A stretch of DNA of 64,000 nucleotides from Rhytidiadelphus loreus (Eukaryota > Streptophyta > Bryopsida > Hypnales > Hylocomiaceae). This document shows positions 34,966 through 47,600 of this stretch, one piece after another. The notes below the pieces were generated by a model. The model was not told the origin of the DNA. It worked only from the letters and a program-made list of their open reading frames with translations, and searched no databases. A program made the translations under genes and the position numbers. The stretch is taken from positions 2,609,001 through 2,673,000 of the forward strand of contig OX344765.1 in NCBI GenBank assembly GCA_947034895.1, written 5' to 3'. Positions within the stretch are counted from its first letter, which is position 1. Every line of letters begins with the position of its first letter.

Positions 34966-37157
34966 ATACAATTGTCCGGGGTTCTAATCCTTGTATTGAA
35001 TGTCAACCTTCGGTGAGAGTATTGAGTGTAAGAAAGAATGAAAATTAGTGGTACTAGACCGGTTGTTCACCATCTTACATGTTTGCTTGGAGACGGTACA
35101 TGCAACCATTTGAAAAATATACAAACCGTGGCGGTTCTAAAGCCACCCAATAGCCCCCCGCACTTGATTCTCGAGTTGGTAAGCACCAACGTTGTTTTTG
35201 GGAACAATACGGCCTCCCGGAGAACCACTCATATCCTTTTATATTGGAGGGAGTGCCACACATTGGTTCTCTTGTAGGCTGCATCGCTCAAAATAAAAAC
35301 GCTGGTCAGCACCAAAACCAAAGGCAGTCTCTAGCGCAGCTGGCAACATACCTTTTCCCTCGAACTCTTTTCCCCTCAGAATCTCCAAATAGAAAACTGT
35401 TAGACCACGGTAATAGGCGGCCCTCCCCTCCCTTCTCCCCCCTACTCCCGCGGGCGCCATACAAGGCTGTTTCGGGCGCAACAGCGGTGTTGAGTTCTCG
35501 TGTCCTGCGGCGACGGAAGAGGACGCACGAGAGCGTGCTCATCGCTGTGTAGTGACACTCTCGAAATTCGGCAGCCTGTGGGAGCTGGATTGCGAGTGGA
35601 GCTCTCTGGCAAAGCCAACTGAGGCGCGCACGCAGATCCTGGAACTGCGGCAGCGGGAGACAAGGGTGGGAGAGGGGCAACAAGCCAAGCTCAGCCAAGC
35701 CACAAGCCCGGGGAGGCGCTAAGCTTACTTTGAATGTACTTCCGCCGCTAGGATATCACCCGCGCTTTCTCTTACTCTCGCGCATGCGAAGCCAGTTTCG
35801 TTGATTGTACACTCGCCCTCACTACTAGCGAGCTCGAGTGCTACCCGTGAAAGTGCAGCCAAGTGTGTGTGCGTGTACTCTTCCGTTGTGAGTTGCCGTA
35901 CGTGTTTGCGGTTCTTACTAGGGCGGGTGGATGGAGGGGAGGGCGAACAAGAGTTTGGAAGGAGGAGTGACTTTCTTATTGTCGTCTTCCGTGTTGGCTA
36001 TGGACGTGAGCTGCAGTGATGTCATGGGGCTAACGTGGTGGACAAGAGCAGAAATTGTGACGTGGAGTTGAGGATCGGCTCTGTTTTTGCAGGTGTGTGC
36101 GAACTCGGAAGCTGTGTTAGTTTGTTGTCTGTGTTAATTTGATTCCTTTTTGGAGTTGAGAGAGTAGTTTGGTGATAAGGTGAGTGGTTTGGTTTCCGTT
36201 CGTGTTTCGGGAATGGTGATTTGGAATTCAAAATGGAGAGATTAGGAGGGAGGTACATTGGTAGTATCGCTTGTAGAGTTCCTAATAGTCGTGCGCTGAG
36301 TTTCGGCTGTAAAAGTTCTGTTGGAAATATTCGCATGCGACGGATCTTGCCGTGTAGTCTTTGACGTGTATACGAGCTTGATTGGATCTTAGGAGAGGCG
36401 CTCACCTCAGCAAGCCTCGTTGAGGTTTCGAGTTCATTGTTTGATTTTTCTCAAGTTTTTTTAGGAGAGAGGTCTCTAGCTCAATCTGCAGGTTGTGTAT
36501 CATGTAACTGGAAATTGACCAAGGCCGAATACCGGTGTTTTTGATGGAGTTGAGAGTTGCGCGTAGGATTAATTATTGGACATCCTGCTCTCGTTTGTTT
36601 CCTATATCAGAGCAGACTGTTTGCTGTTTCACTCGTAACCTGTTCAAACGAGACTCAGTTTTCTCTAAGTGTTGTCTCATTCTCATAATCGAGTGAGCGG
36701 AGTTATGTTGTTGTGCTCATTTGTCTAGGTATTCTTCGGCTTCGATTCTGTGGGCCCAGTCGTAAGCAAATATTTCTTAATTCTTTGGGTGGATGAGAGT
36801 GAGCTCTAGGAAAGAGGGAGAGTGACGACCGGTTTGAGGAAAATAATATGATATTTCTGCTCTCATGTTTGAGGGCCTGAAAGCTATCTTAGCGTAAATA
36901 CTCCCATTCATGCGTGAAAATAACGAAACGACTTGCTCACAGGCTGACGTCAATGATTTTATAACATTTCGAAGTTGATTTAATCGCTGCACACTCGGCA
37001 AGAACTACTCTGCGGTGATTACCTTAGGAAGAACGCAAGCACAGTCTCGAGATTGAGAACGCACGCTCAAAGCACCATAATTGCCGCCCCGGATTTCATC
37101 CAAGCAAAGCTCTCAACGGCACTATTTCGGACCAGGGCAAAGGATTGACGTCTAATC
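34966..37157 (+). promoter_or_regulatory. Promoter and 5' leader of the hydrolase gene
   Basis: GC rises from about 35,240 and stays moderate to the start codon at 37158, unlike the AT-rich DNA before it. Several short upstream ATG frames exist. The transcription start cannot be fixed by eye. A pyrimidine-rich TTTTTGCAG/GTG near 36085-36095 and AATCTGCAG near 36482-36490 could be acceptors of a leader intron, a common arrangement in plants. Confidence 0.4.
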
Positions 37158-40132
37158 ATGGGCTCCGGGAGGGGTGCGGGCCGGGGTAGCCTGGAAACTC
37201 TGAAAAGATGCGGAAGGACGGTGTTTTTCCTAGTGAACATGGTGGGGTCACTGTTTGTGTCCTCTGGCCCCTTGCTCGTCTCTATTTTGGACATCTTCAT
37301 TGTCCTCTCGGCGTTTACATGCTGCAGATCATGTTTCTCCTTCAGAGCTGACTGGGCCACTTACAGTTTTCGGGGTTCTCTGGTGGACATTCCGCTTCTG
37401 TCAGTGGGCCGTTCGCTTGCTGCCCTTTGTAAGTGCTCTTGTGCTCCTCTTCTTCAGTCATTCTGTATATTTCTCAGTGAATGTGATGGGGATTGGCCAT
37501 AGCCAAAGCCTTTTTGTTTCCACATCTTGTGGTTTCGAGGACTGATGTGTGCATTCTTGTGTGTTCCAGGTGCCTACGCCGTCTGTGGAATCCCGAGCCT
37601 CTGCCATGGTCCTTATTTGCTGATCACAGTAGTGTCTGGGATAGGCACAACTGTGTTTCTCTCTGTGAAAGCCTCATTGTATGATAATTTCGACACTACT
37701 ACGGGATCGCCGGTTCCGAATATGGGGAAGAGGCACAAGATGGGGCTACCGCTGCTGTTAGTCTCATCAGCCATCTTTGCATTGCTACACATCGTTGTAG
37801 CATACAAAGCAAGGTGTCAGGCTCGGCGCAAGCTCTGCTTCGACAGATCCGACATGGAGACCTCAGCCAGCAAAATCATGTACCAGCGTGTTTCTCGAGT
37901 CTCTTCGCCAAAGTCGTTCAGGAAAAACGATTTGGAAAGCAACATGATCTCGAAGCCACAGCAGGATGATGACAAGGATTTGCCAGCTCATCTGCTTGCA
38001 GACTACGATAGCTTGTTTCTGGATGTGAAGGGACTCCTTGTTCATTACAAGTCTGTCGAAGGAAATGTTTATAGTCAAGTACCGTTAAGGAATACTTACG
38101 AAAGGCATGAGCTGTTGCCTCAGTATACACGGAGCTTGTCACATGGAAATTTCTCGACTGCCTGGAACCCTCTCATCAGGCCACCTATTTCTGGTTCTTT
38201 ACAAACGTCGTATTCAGTCCGTACACCTCTCTTGAGTGGTGAGAATGATTTTTCATCATATGGATCTCCCTCTTGGGGGAATTCTACACCAGTTTTGAAT
38301 GGTTGGCCTGCAATCATGCAGCAAACTCACAGGGTGCCAGTGAGTGGTGGGGAGACTCAAGGGACGTCTTCCGGGGTGGTTTTTATCCATGGATTTGGAG
38401 GAGGTGTGTTTTCGTGGAGGCACGTCATGGGCCCTGTGGCGAGGGAGGTCGGTTGTAGGGTAGTTGCCTTTGATCGACCCGGGTGGGGATTGACTACTCG
38501 GCCTCAAAGATCGGAGTGGGAGCAGAAAGGGCTGCCGAACCCCTACGAGCTTCAAACTCAGGTATTTATCTAAATCTGTTTAAATCTGTCTCTTGTATTA
38601 TAAAGTCTCTGTTTTTCTCACTGTAATACTCTCATTTGCTCTGGAATTTGCAGAGCGAATGATGTTTCTGACACATATATTGTGGTCTGCAGGTGGATTT
38701 GCTCTTTGCCTTCTGTCAGGAGTTGGGCCTGACGTCTGTCGTTCTTGTCGGTCATTCCGATGGAGGTTTACTCGCTCTTATGGCTGCCGCGAAGGCTTTG
38801 AAATCTAGAGATTCAGTTCAGGTCTGATTCGAATTCCTAAACAGAAATCTGTTCTTGCTGCCTTTTCCAGTTTTGCAAACCACGGAGGGTTTTTTTTAGG
38901 TTTGAATGACCAGCGGTATCATTGTCTCTGGCTAATTATTATTGTTTTCGTTTCATGCAGGTGGAAGTGAAAGGATTAGTTCTGGTGGGTGTGAGTCTCG
39001 CTCGGGAGGTGGTCCCATCATTCGCCCGCGTGTTGTTGCACACAACCCTTGGGCGTCACATGTTGAGGCCACTTTTGCGCTCCGAAATTGCACAGGTCAC
39101 TACACGCCGTGCCTGGCATGATGCTTCCAAGCTTACCTCTGAGACTTTAGACCTGTACAAGGTATGTCTTAATACCCTGTATTTATCTGCTTTCTTGCTA
39201 CTAAAATATTTATGTTGGATTGCTGAGTAAGCTCTTAGATTTTTGTTTGCTTGAAGTCTCTCAAGTCGGATCTGTTTGCAGGCACCACTTCATGTGGAGA
39301 ACTGGGACAAGGCGTTGTCAGAGGTTAGCAAGGCCACGTCGGCCACTGCTGTGTTGTCCAGTTCCGATGCAGCTGATCTCGTGCGATGTCTTGCAAGCTT
39401 GCCTGCCTTGGTTGTGGCGGGAATTCAAGACAACTTGGTGCCCATTAAATCTGCCCAGTCACTGGCATCGCAGCTTCCTGGATCGGTATGTCTCTTTGCT
39501 TCTGTCCGTATTTTGTCATTTCCACTTATAGGAGAGGACGTTGTATGCGTCACTTAAAGCATTTCAATCAATATGTAGGAGTGTGCTGTCATTTGGAGAC
39601 CACTCGCTAGAGCTCACTGGAGACATCACTTGGGCATTACGAGAGCCAACTCTCATAAGATGAAAAATTTCTCACCCGATGTATGACGGTATCGTATGCG
39701 ATCATCCAAAGTGGGATCTATAGCCAATGCCATTTTCTACTAAACATTAGTGGCCATCGACCAATTTTGCGAAGTCAAGCTTACATTCAAGATGTGAGTT
39801 AGAGGTCCGCAATGTGTTGATGGGATTAGATGAGTTGCTGTTGGCATCAGGGGTTGGGAGACGGGATCAGGTCCCGAACAGTTTACTATCACCTTCCTAG
39901 AAACTCCAGCAGTAATGGCTTCCATCTCTGTCGTATTTGAATCTTGGTATTTCTGACCATTTCCTTCTGTTGTGTTGTGCAGAGGTTAGTGGCCATTCCA
40001 AGTTGTGGGCACCTGCCGCACGAAGAATGCCCCGGTGTCTTACTTTCTGCAATGATCCCATTCGTGTCCTGCTATCTGAACTCAAATTCAGAGTCAAGAT
40101 CGGGAATGACTTTTCCTGGTCCTTTCAGGTAG
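37158..40132 (+). CDS. Membrane-anchored alpha/beta hydrolase, six coding exons
   Basis: Exons 37158-37428, 37570-38561, 38693-38821, 38961-39161, 39282-39485 and 39983-40132 join in frame with GT-AG borders to give 648 residues. The N-terminal third has about four hydrophobic segments (roughly residues 22-53, 75-100, 105-127, 146-169), then a polar linker. The hydrolase fold begins with VVFIHGFGGG, the oxyanion loop with His364. The nucleophile is Ser443 in VGHSDGG, the acid is Asp581 in AGIQDNLVP and the base is His609 in SCGHLPHEE, so the triad is complete. Length and layout agree with a land-plant family of about 650 residues that I recall as uncharacterised alpha/beta hydrolases. The substrate is unknown; an ester or lipid at a membrane is inference. 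The stop TAG overlaps what looks like a splice-like CAG/GTAG, but no further exon is needed. Confidence 0.92.
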
Positions 40133-40560
40133 AGCGGACAGAAGCTCCACGATTTTGTAGCCAATAGCCAGCAGCAGCAGATCACATAAGGCTCCTTTTC
40201 CAAAGGGTTGATTCAAGCCTATCCCATTGTTCCAATGAATAGTAACTTAGATTCACATGCAGGGGAGATGCTGAGATGATGTTGCTGCAGTGGTGTCCCA
40301 CTTTTGTTGCCAATTAATCTTGGCCATCCTCTCGGCCATAGCTCGGAGGAGAGAGCCTTCGAGTGGTAGACACCATCCTTGTATTTTTATTAGTGTAATT
40401 TAGCAGCAGCATCAGTCATTTAGTTGCAATGACGATTGACAGGCTTGGTAGCAGCCTAACCACCTGTCTTCCTGTACAATTGATTCCTGATCATAAAAGT
40501 AAAACCAATCCTCTTTTACAGCACATTACATGTTCCTTGTTCACTTTCAACGGTCTTTTT
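40133..40560 (+). other. Likely 3' untranslated region of the hydrolase gene
   Basis: Non-coding, with composition like the exons until about 40500, then AT-rich intergenic sequence. No canonical AATAAA stands out; CATAAAAGTAAAACC near 40493 is a weak candidate. Confidence 0.35.
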
Positions 40561-40808
40561 TTTCAAGGCAGGTATGCCTGGAAATGACAGTGAACCTAAA
40601 AACCGACACAACTGACACCCCAATCCTGCATTCAAGTGCCATGAACCAAGGTATGGCTACGGTTCAGATTCCATTTTCTGTTGAACGTTTATCTTAGGTA
40701 GCTCTTAAAACTTTGAATTAGGCAACTCAAGTTTAATTCAATATAAGCCAATTGATGAATTTAGAATGTATTTCGCACTCGGATAAGGAGAAAATTAGAA
40801 ATACTTAA

Positions 40809-41029
40809 CTCTTAAAGGACAAAGGGGTGACCTTGGAAATCGTCTCTTTTCATTACTGTGAATCATGGGCTTTAGAAATAGCAAAAGCACTCATTGGAAG
40901 TCAAACTACTATAGAAGATCCCCCCTTTTCACAACAAAATTCTAAGGATGAATAGTTGCACTTCTACTCCTATTGCAAGGATTCCTTGTCATCCATCAGA
41001 GGCCAAACTTCTTCCTTGACATTCAAGGG
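40809..41029 (-). mobile_element. piggyBac-type MITE family 1, copy c, inverted
   Basis: 221 bp, TTAA at 40805-40808 and 41030-41033. In reverse complement it aligns to copies a and b: CCCTTGAATGTCAAGGAAG, TGATGGATGACAAGGAATCC, AGAATTTTGTTGTGAAAAGG, a TGAGTGCTTTTGC block, then GGTCACCCCTTTGTCC. It is about 680 bp downstream of the hydrolase stop. Confidence 0.78.
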
Positions 41030-41189
41030 TTAAGTGAGCATTCCAATTGAATCAAATTTCACTAGCTGAACCCTTGAAGGGCGTTGACATGGAAGAGTGG
41101 TCGATAGATGACTTCATTGTTCAATGTAGAAACAAAGATGCACATATTGGTCCAATAATCAGAGCATTTTGGTAACTACCATGGTCATG

Positions 41190-41500
41190 GGGATGTGTCC
41201 TGTAAGGAGGTAGGCACCCCTCAAAAATTGTGTGTTGTAAACAATTTCTACTATTAGGTTAGACAGTTTTTTGTATTCCCTTGTTGGCAAATGAAACGAG
41301 TTTTCAATGCACGAAAGAACGCAACATTTGGGTAGCATATGCAAAAGTTATGAAGGGTCAAAGTTTTTTTTGGTGGAGGTTTTGAAATTGTTTCTTCAAG
41401 AGAGGAACATATTGATTTTGGAGATGTTCACATAGTGATGATGGCGGTTTAGGTAGGAGGAACTTCAAGGAGTATCCTCCTTATATTAAATATAATTCAA
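41190..41500 (+). repeat. Dispersed repeat, copy 3 of three
   Basis: Same family as 24290-24600. It includes AGAACGCAACATTTGGGTA, GCAAAAGTTATGAAGGGTC and ATTGTTTCTTCAAGAGAGG. Confidence 0.5.
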
Positions 41501-43022
41501 AATAGGGAAATGGCACTTTAATCGTTAAAGGACCACCATGCCACAAAGTAGCACTTGGGATGATTTCAAATGAGCAATATAGGATGAAGAACTTTGTTTT
41601 TTCATCAAAAATTTTGGTGAGTTTTTTTGGATGTGTTCGCACCTAATGTTAGTTGAAAATTTGTCATGTAGGTGTCATTGACTTCATTACAAAAGAAGAT
41701 GCTAAAAAATGGATCACGAAAGATGTTTTTGTAATGTGTTTTGGCAATTTGTACCTCCATATTCTAAACCTGAATTTTATACAAAACAATGATTTTTTTT
41801 GAATGAGTTCAAATCATGAAATGAAGCTAAGTATTTACACTTTCTACTCCAATTTAAAGTTTTGGAAAATTTTATGACTTATAGAAAATATGTGATTTCA
41901 TTTTTGAAAAAGAAAAAATTCCAAACATACTTAGTGGTAAAATAGAGCATACAAAACAAAGGATATTGAGGTTGTTCACACAATCATATATTGCCTATTC
42001 TTTTAGGATTACACTATTAGGTTTCTAAAAAACGCTCTTATTTTTGCTTAACAACAAACCAAATGTGCATGTGTAATGATTTTTCTTCTATTCATAACTT
42101 GTGTTCCTTCAAGCTTGCAATTGTGATGTTTCCTTCCAAGTCTATGCTCCATTAAAGAGCCTACAATGTGTCACTTTTGAAAATTTATAACATATTTTTT
42201 GAGTAATAGAAAATTTGTATTTAACTTGTAGCATCTTTTACTACAAGTTGCTAATGTATGTAAACAAAATTTTCATGTTGTGGTCACACAGAAGACACTA
42301 AAATGTTCATATTGATGATTTAAAGTGCCACCACCTTATATGATGCAAAGTGAGTGAACATAATTGACCAAAGAGTAACAAAGGTGTGCAAAAGTAGGCT
42401 TGTTCTAATGATTATGATAACTTTAGAGCACAATGGCTATTTATTTCTAAAATTTTAATTACTTCAAGGTAACAAAAACACTCCATTCTACTTCCACTAA
42501 CCACTTAAAAATAGGAATAAAATTAGTTCTTTTAGAAAACTGCAATGCATTTAATATGTGTCTTGCAATAATTGAGTTAACTTAAGTCCTGAAACAATTT
42601 CAATATCTTTTGCATAATAATTGTGATGATTTGGTAGCTACAACATAATTTTGGTGATTTACAAGAAATTTTCAATAAATTTGTTAGAATATTTGGCTAA
42701 ATAATTACATGATCCTCTTTGAATTTTCTACAACCTTGTAGTTAGTCCACTTTTTTTTATGATATGTAGCCAAAGAAACAAATGGTTTGGTTTATTGCTT
42801 AGGTTCATGTGTCCCATTTCAATATTTTTACCTATGATAATGTGAAAGAGTTGTAATCAACCATGGTTTAAATTTAGATGAGCTTCATAACTCTATCAAT
42901 ATTGTTGACTAGAAATAAAATGTCACACATTGAGCCATATAATAACATTTGGACCCCATAGTTTTGCAAGATTGCCTTAAAAGTTCTTTTTTGTTCACAA
43001 AATTGTCCCCAAACAACCTTTC
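41501..43022. other. AT-rich intergenic, nothing recognised
   Basis: No gene or repeat ends supported. Confidence 0.5.
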
Positions 43023-43026
43023 TTAA

Positions 43027-43956
43027 CCCTAAAGGACTAGCATGCGTTTTTTGGCAACATATAAATTTTGGGCAGGAACCTATGTGATTGAAGATTTGCA
43101 TACATTTTAGGCTGAAATTTTAATAGAAGGTGGGGATGAGGAATATCTTTCATATGCACTAAATTTCATGACATTTGGAAATAAGAGTCAGAAGTTATGG
43201 TCTAACATGCTATTTTTTTCCACGGCAAGGTAGTCTAGGCAGATAAGAAAAAATCACTTTTTTCATAAACAAAAAATTGAAATTGTTTTTCTAGAGTTAT
43301 ATATACATAGAAAGCTTTGAATCATTCCATTTTGATCAATGAGTCCAAAGTTATGAGGAGTTTTAGTTTGTGGGCAATTATGGAATCTCTCCACTACAAT
43401 AAACTTTGAAGTCTTTTACTTCCTTAATTTTCACTATTTTGTGAAAAAAATAAAATCTTAGGATATAGATTGTTTGGTACAACACTACAACCATTGGGAT
43501 TGACATTTTTCAATTCCACAACTAAATTCTTAAATTTTTTGTATTTTGAATCATTCTCTACCTCTTTCTACTTACTATTTTTTTCATATATGTTGTACAA
43601 TTCCAAATGATGTGAAATTTTCTAAGAATGTAGCCAACTTGTCTAGAAAAAGAAATCCAAAGAAGCACCACCATTTTGGACATTTTTTCATAGAAAAACG
43701 AGCTTGTGAAGCACAACTGCCCTATTTTTGCAGGGCCCAAAAAATGATTTTAGTGAATTTGAATTCTTATATCTTGCAATCCATGTAGTGGAAATTTTTG
43801 AGATTTTTTCCACATTCTTTCTGACCAACATACTAAAAAATCTTATAGTTATTTATGTCCAAAATTGTTTTTTTCTCTTCTAAAAGTTGGTACTTGTACT
43901 AGAAATGACAGTTTTGGAGTGTTTTTGGAAAAAATATAGTTAAGGAATTTTAAGGG
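43027..43956. mobile_element. Possible TTAA-flanked element, 930 bp
   Basis: TTAA at 43023-43026 is followed by CCCTAAAGGACTAGC, and ...TTTTAAGGG is followed by TTAA at 43957-43960. The inverted match is short (CCCT plus scattered bases), so chance pairing is possible. It contains dispersed repeat copy 2 (43270-43465) matching 22700-22940. Confidence 0.3.
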
Positions 43957-43966
43957 TTAACCTTAA

Positions 43967-44603
43967 CCCCTAAATGCCCAAGGCATGTTTTCAACTTCCT
44001 GAAAACTGCTCTAAATTGAACAAAATGCCAACATTTTGATAAGATGTTTCAATTTTTCTGAAATTGTAACCGTACAAATTCAAACTAGACCTGTTAGAGA
44101 TTGCATAGGAAAAGAAAGCACAACAATATCACTTATGAAGTGAAAGATTATAACGTTTGATTATGAGGGTGCTAAAATTGCAAAAAGGAATTGAAGTCTT
44201 TTTTGCAAGTCAAATCTAAAAAGTTGACGACCAAATAAATATGAGGTTAATGGGCCTAACTTGAAGAACTCAAATCAATTTACGACTTCTCAAAATTCAC
44301 TCTACAAATTTTTTAAATGAATTTAGAATGTGATTTTTTCTCCAAGATCTAGTGTATTTGAGGCTCATTTCCAAGAGCTCTTAACACTATGGAAAGTCAA
44401 GATTGCACAAGGTACCCATGCACAAAATCGCTTATAGAAAAATCATTGTCATTTATTTTCAAGATCAGACTTTTGGAGGCAAAACTAGACTTCAAGAAGA
44501 ACATTTAAAAAATAGAAACTACTAAAAATAGAAAATTGGCTAGGATTTATTTAACTTCAAAGTTTTGCAAACACCATATTGTGGTGCCTTGGGCATTTAG
44601 GGG
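43967..44603 (+). mobile_element. piggyBac-type MITE family 2, copy a
   Basis: 637 bp, TTAA at 43963-43966 and 44604-44607, with perfect 19-bp inverted ends CCCCTAAATGCCCAAGGCA. The body is closely similar to 52843-53486 over its whole length (for example AAAATGCCAACATTTT, AGGAAAAGAAA.CACAACAA, GTGTATTTGAGGCTCATTTCC). No coding frame. Confidence 0.88.
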
Positions 44604-44607
44604 TTAA

Positions 44608-47600
44608 GTGGGTTGATGTCCAATATGTGGATGACGCATAGAAGCAATGCCAATTGTAGCATGTGTCATTTTTTCCTCCATCTTTTTTGTGGAGAGAAGT
44701 GGAACTATATTCTATTGGAAACGTCAAAGCCCTTGCTTGAATATGGTGACAATATTTTTGGTAAATGGAGAAGGCAAGAGATGTGTGGAAATGCGGAAAA
44801 TTTAGTGGGCCCATTTATAGTATCATTGACATGAGAGGAATTTTCTTTCATTTTTCTAAGCCTGGGTTGTTGCCCTAGCAGAGATAGTTGTATGTATGCT
44901 ATTGTCATTGTGGTTGGATAATTTTAGCTACAGTTCTTTCAATATCCAACAATTATTATGAATGTACAACAAACATACAATGTGTCAACATGAAGTGTAG
45001 AGGCCAAGGCAAAAAAAGAATAACACTTTTCACTAAATAGTGAGATTTTGTGAATAGGGATTTTTCAATTGAAGACATTGCTGGCTGATTCTTCAATGCA
45101 GATGCGGTTTTCTTCTAGTGCAAGGTGTCAGAATGATAATAAATGGTGTTTAAAACAATGAAAAGAAACACCAAATTAGTAACCAACAAGAAATAGAAAA
45201 GTTTGTCAATAATCAATGGGAATTGTCCATGTGTTTCAAAGAAGAGAAAATAATGATAACCTTGTCAAAGAAACAAATTAACATGTGATGTGAGCTTAGA
45301 AGCATGTCACCAATACCCAAATGGCCAATGTTCTTTGATGAACCTCCATATTCACTCACTGACAATTTTCAATAGATAACTACACCATTTAAGGGCTTAA
45401 TCTAGGGTGCGCTTTAAGGCATTGTGCCATAATGGGTGTACCCACCTTAATCAAGTTATACTTTGAGTTCATTTAGTATTGAATCCCTCTCATACACTCT
45501 GATTCCACTCAGTCCATATTGGGATTGTTTCCAACCCATTTGTTCATGCTTTGGAGACTCCAAACTTGCATTTCCACCACCGAGCACCAAATCAAACCTC
45601 AATTTTCTCAAACAAAGTGTCTCACACACTTGGGACTTGATGTCAATGAAGTAGAATGAACTTCAAGTTGCGAAATTGAAGTGTTAGGGAGAAGAAGAGA
45701 GACTAAAAGAAGCTTAACCATTCATTAGGAATAAGTTGACATTTATTTAAGGTTTGGCTTTGGATGTAGGACAAAAAGAAAAGACAAAAGAATGGAATAT
45801 TGGCCTTTAGGAATATTTTAGAATTTAGTTATTAGTTAGAAGGAGTTACGGAAGTTTGTCCTAAGCTTCTATTTGTTTTATTCCTAAACCAAATTAGCAA
45901 GGTATTTGGAGATTAGATTTTAAAGAATTTTGTAGGATTTTATTCCATAAAAATATCTAGAAGAAAAAAACACATTGAAGAGATAAAGATTAGAAGAAAA
46001 AGAAGGACATGGAAAGAAGGGGATTTGGCATTTTCCAATTGATGTAGAAGCTTGATGTAGAAGTGCAAAAATACAACATACAAAAACCAAGAATTTGATA
46101 TAGAGATGGAAAGAGTGCATGACAACATGCAAATTATAATCAACACCGATGGAATTTTTGACAACTTGGAAGTCGAGGTTAGTCATTGAGTTCTTTCTCC
46201 AAAACTCCTTGAATTTCCATAAAAAAAAACACTAAAAAAGAGTTTATGTTAGTATTGGAAGTTAGAGTTAGAATTAATTTATAGGATCTTAGAAAAGCTA
46301 AAAATAGGCTTAGAAGTAGTTAGAAAATTACCATAGCCATCAAAAATGACTCAACTATCAAAATAGTTAGAATTTATCCAAAATTATTTTGGATAAAAAG
46401 TAGTAGTAAAAGTGAATGAAAAAGTAGAAAATTATTAAAAGGAATTTTTTTAGGAATCTTAGAATCTACAGTCCTCGCTATAGTCAAAATAGGTGTCAAA
46501 AGATAAAAATAGAAATAATTTTGCAATTCCACGGTAAAAAAGAATTATGGAAGAATTTTGATGATCCGATCAACGGTCAAAATTCATCCATAAATAAAAT
46601 TTATCAAAAGGGTCAAAAGTAAGAAGTTAGGGATAGAATCTCAAAGGAAATATCCCCAAGTTCCAAAACTAATCTAACCTCAAGATTAAAAAGAATATCA
46701 AAAGAATCATGGAAGAATGAAGTTTAAAGCAAAAGTAGGTTAGATTTGGATGAAAGTCAACCATAGTTGACCAAATTAAGTCAAAGTCGGAACTTAGATA
46801 GAAGATAAAAAACAAAAAATAACATGAAAATCAAAATCAAATTTTGATAGTTAGAATGCTAGAGATTGATGGATGAAGTTCTAAAAGGTAGTTTTAGTGT
46901 CAAACTTCATTCGCAAATATCTTTTGGATACTTAGGCCAAATTTCAACTTCTTTATCATTTCAGAAAGGGTAAAATCAGCCCTACAATTTAGGCTATTTA
47001 ACTTTTTTGCTTGACTAACTCCATTGGCCTTGAGTTTTGGCTGCCATAGCCAAAATCTGGTCTAGGTACTAATGTGGTTTGATTTAGTTAGCAATTTCCA
47101 TTAGAAAAGTAAGGTAGGAATAAACAACAAAAGATCCATTGCTTGGAAGGCGAAACTAGATTACACATTGTTAGACATCCACTAGGAGTTTACTACAACA
47201 AGTTAACTAAGAATCTGGTTGTGTTCCTTGTATTCAAAGGGTGGAAATAAAGTATCCACAAAAATTGAGGAGTTCAGAGACTCTAACTAGTTCTAATGCT
47301 GGAATGGATGGCCACATTGCTTTGGAAATTTTCTGAACCTCTTGATTTTTTGTGATAAACTATTGTCAAATCATTTTTATTTTTTGGCCTTGTTGAAGCA
47401 CACACAATAATTGCATGATTCTTTCGCTCACATTCCAAGTATTATATGTAGACCTTCAATATTGTAGTACTAGAACGTGCACATGGATGACATCAACTTC
47501 AAGGATGACGACATCAATAAAATTGGTGTTTTTGGATGGGGTAGCACCAAACAGTGGAGATGATTTGGGTTTCAAGGCACGGATCTTTCCAATTTTTGTC

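Noticed and set aside
34966..35060. Possible tRNA T-arm (GGGTTCTAATCC)
   Set aside because: No acceptor stem, D-arm or anticodon arm can be folded around it.
45031..45120. Possible short CACTA element beginning CACTAAATAG
   Set aside because: The left words do not pair with the right end and there is no 3-bp duplication, so only a solo right end is kept.
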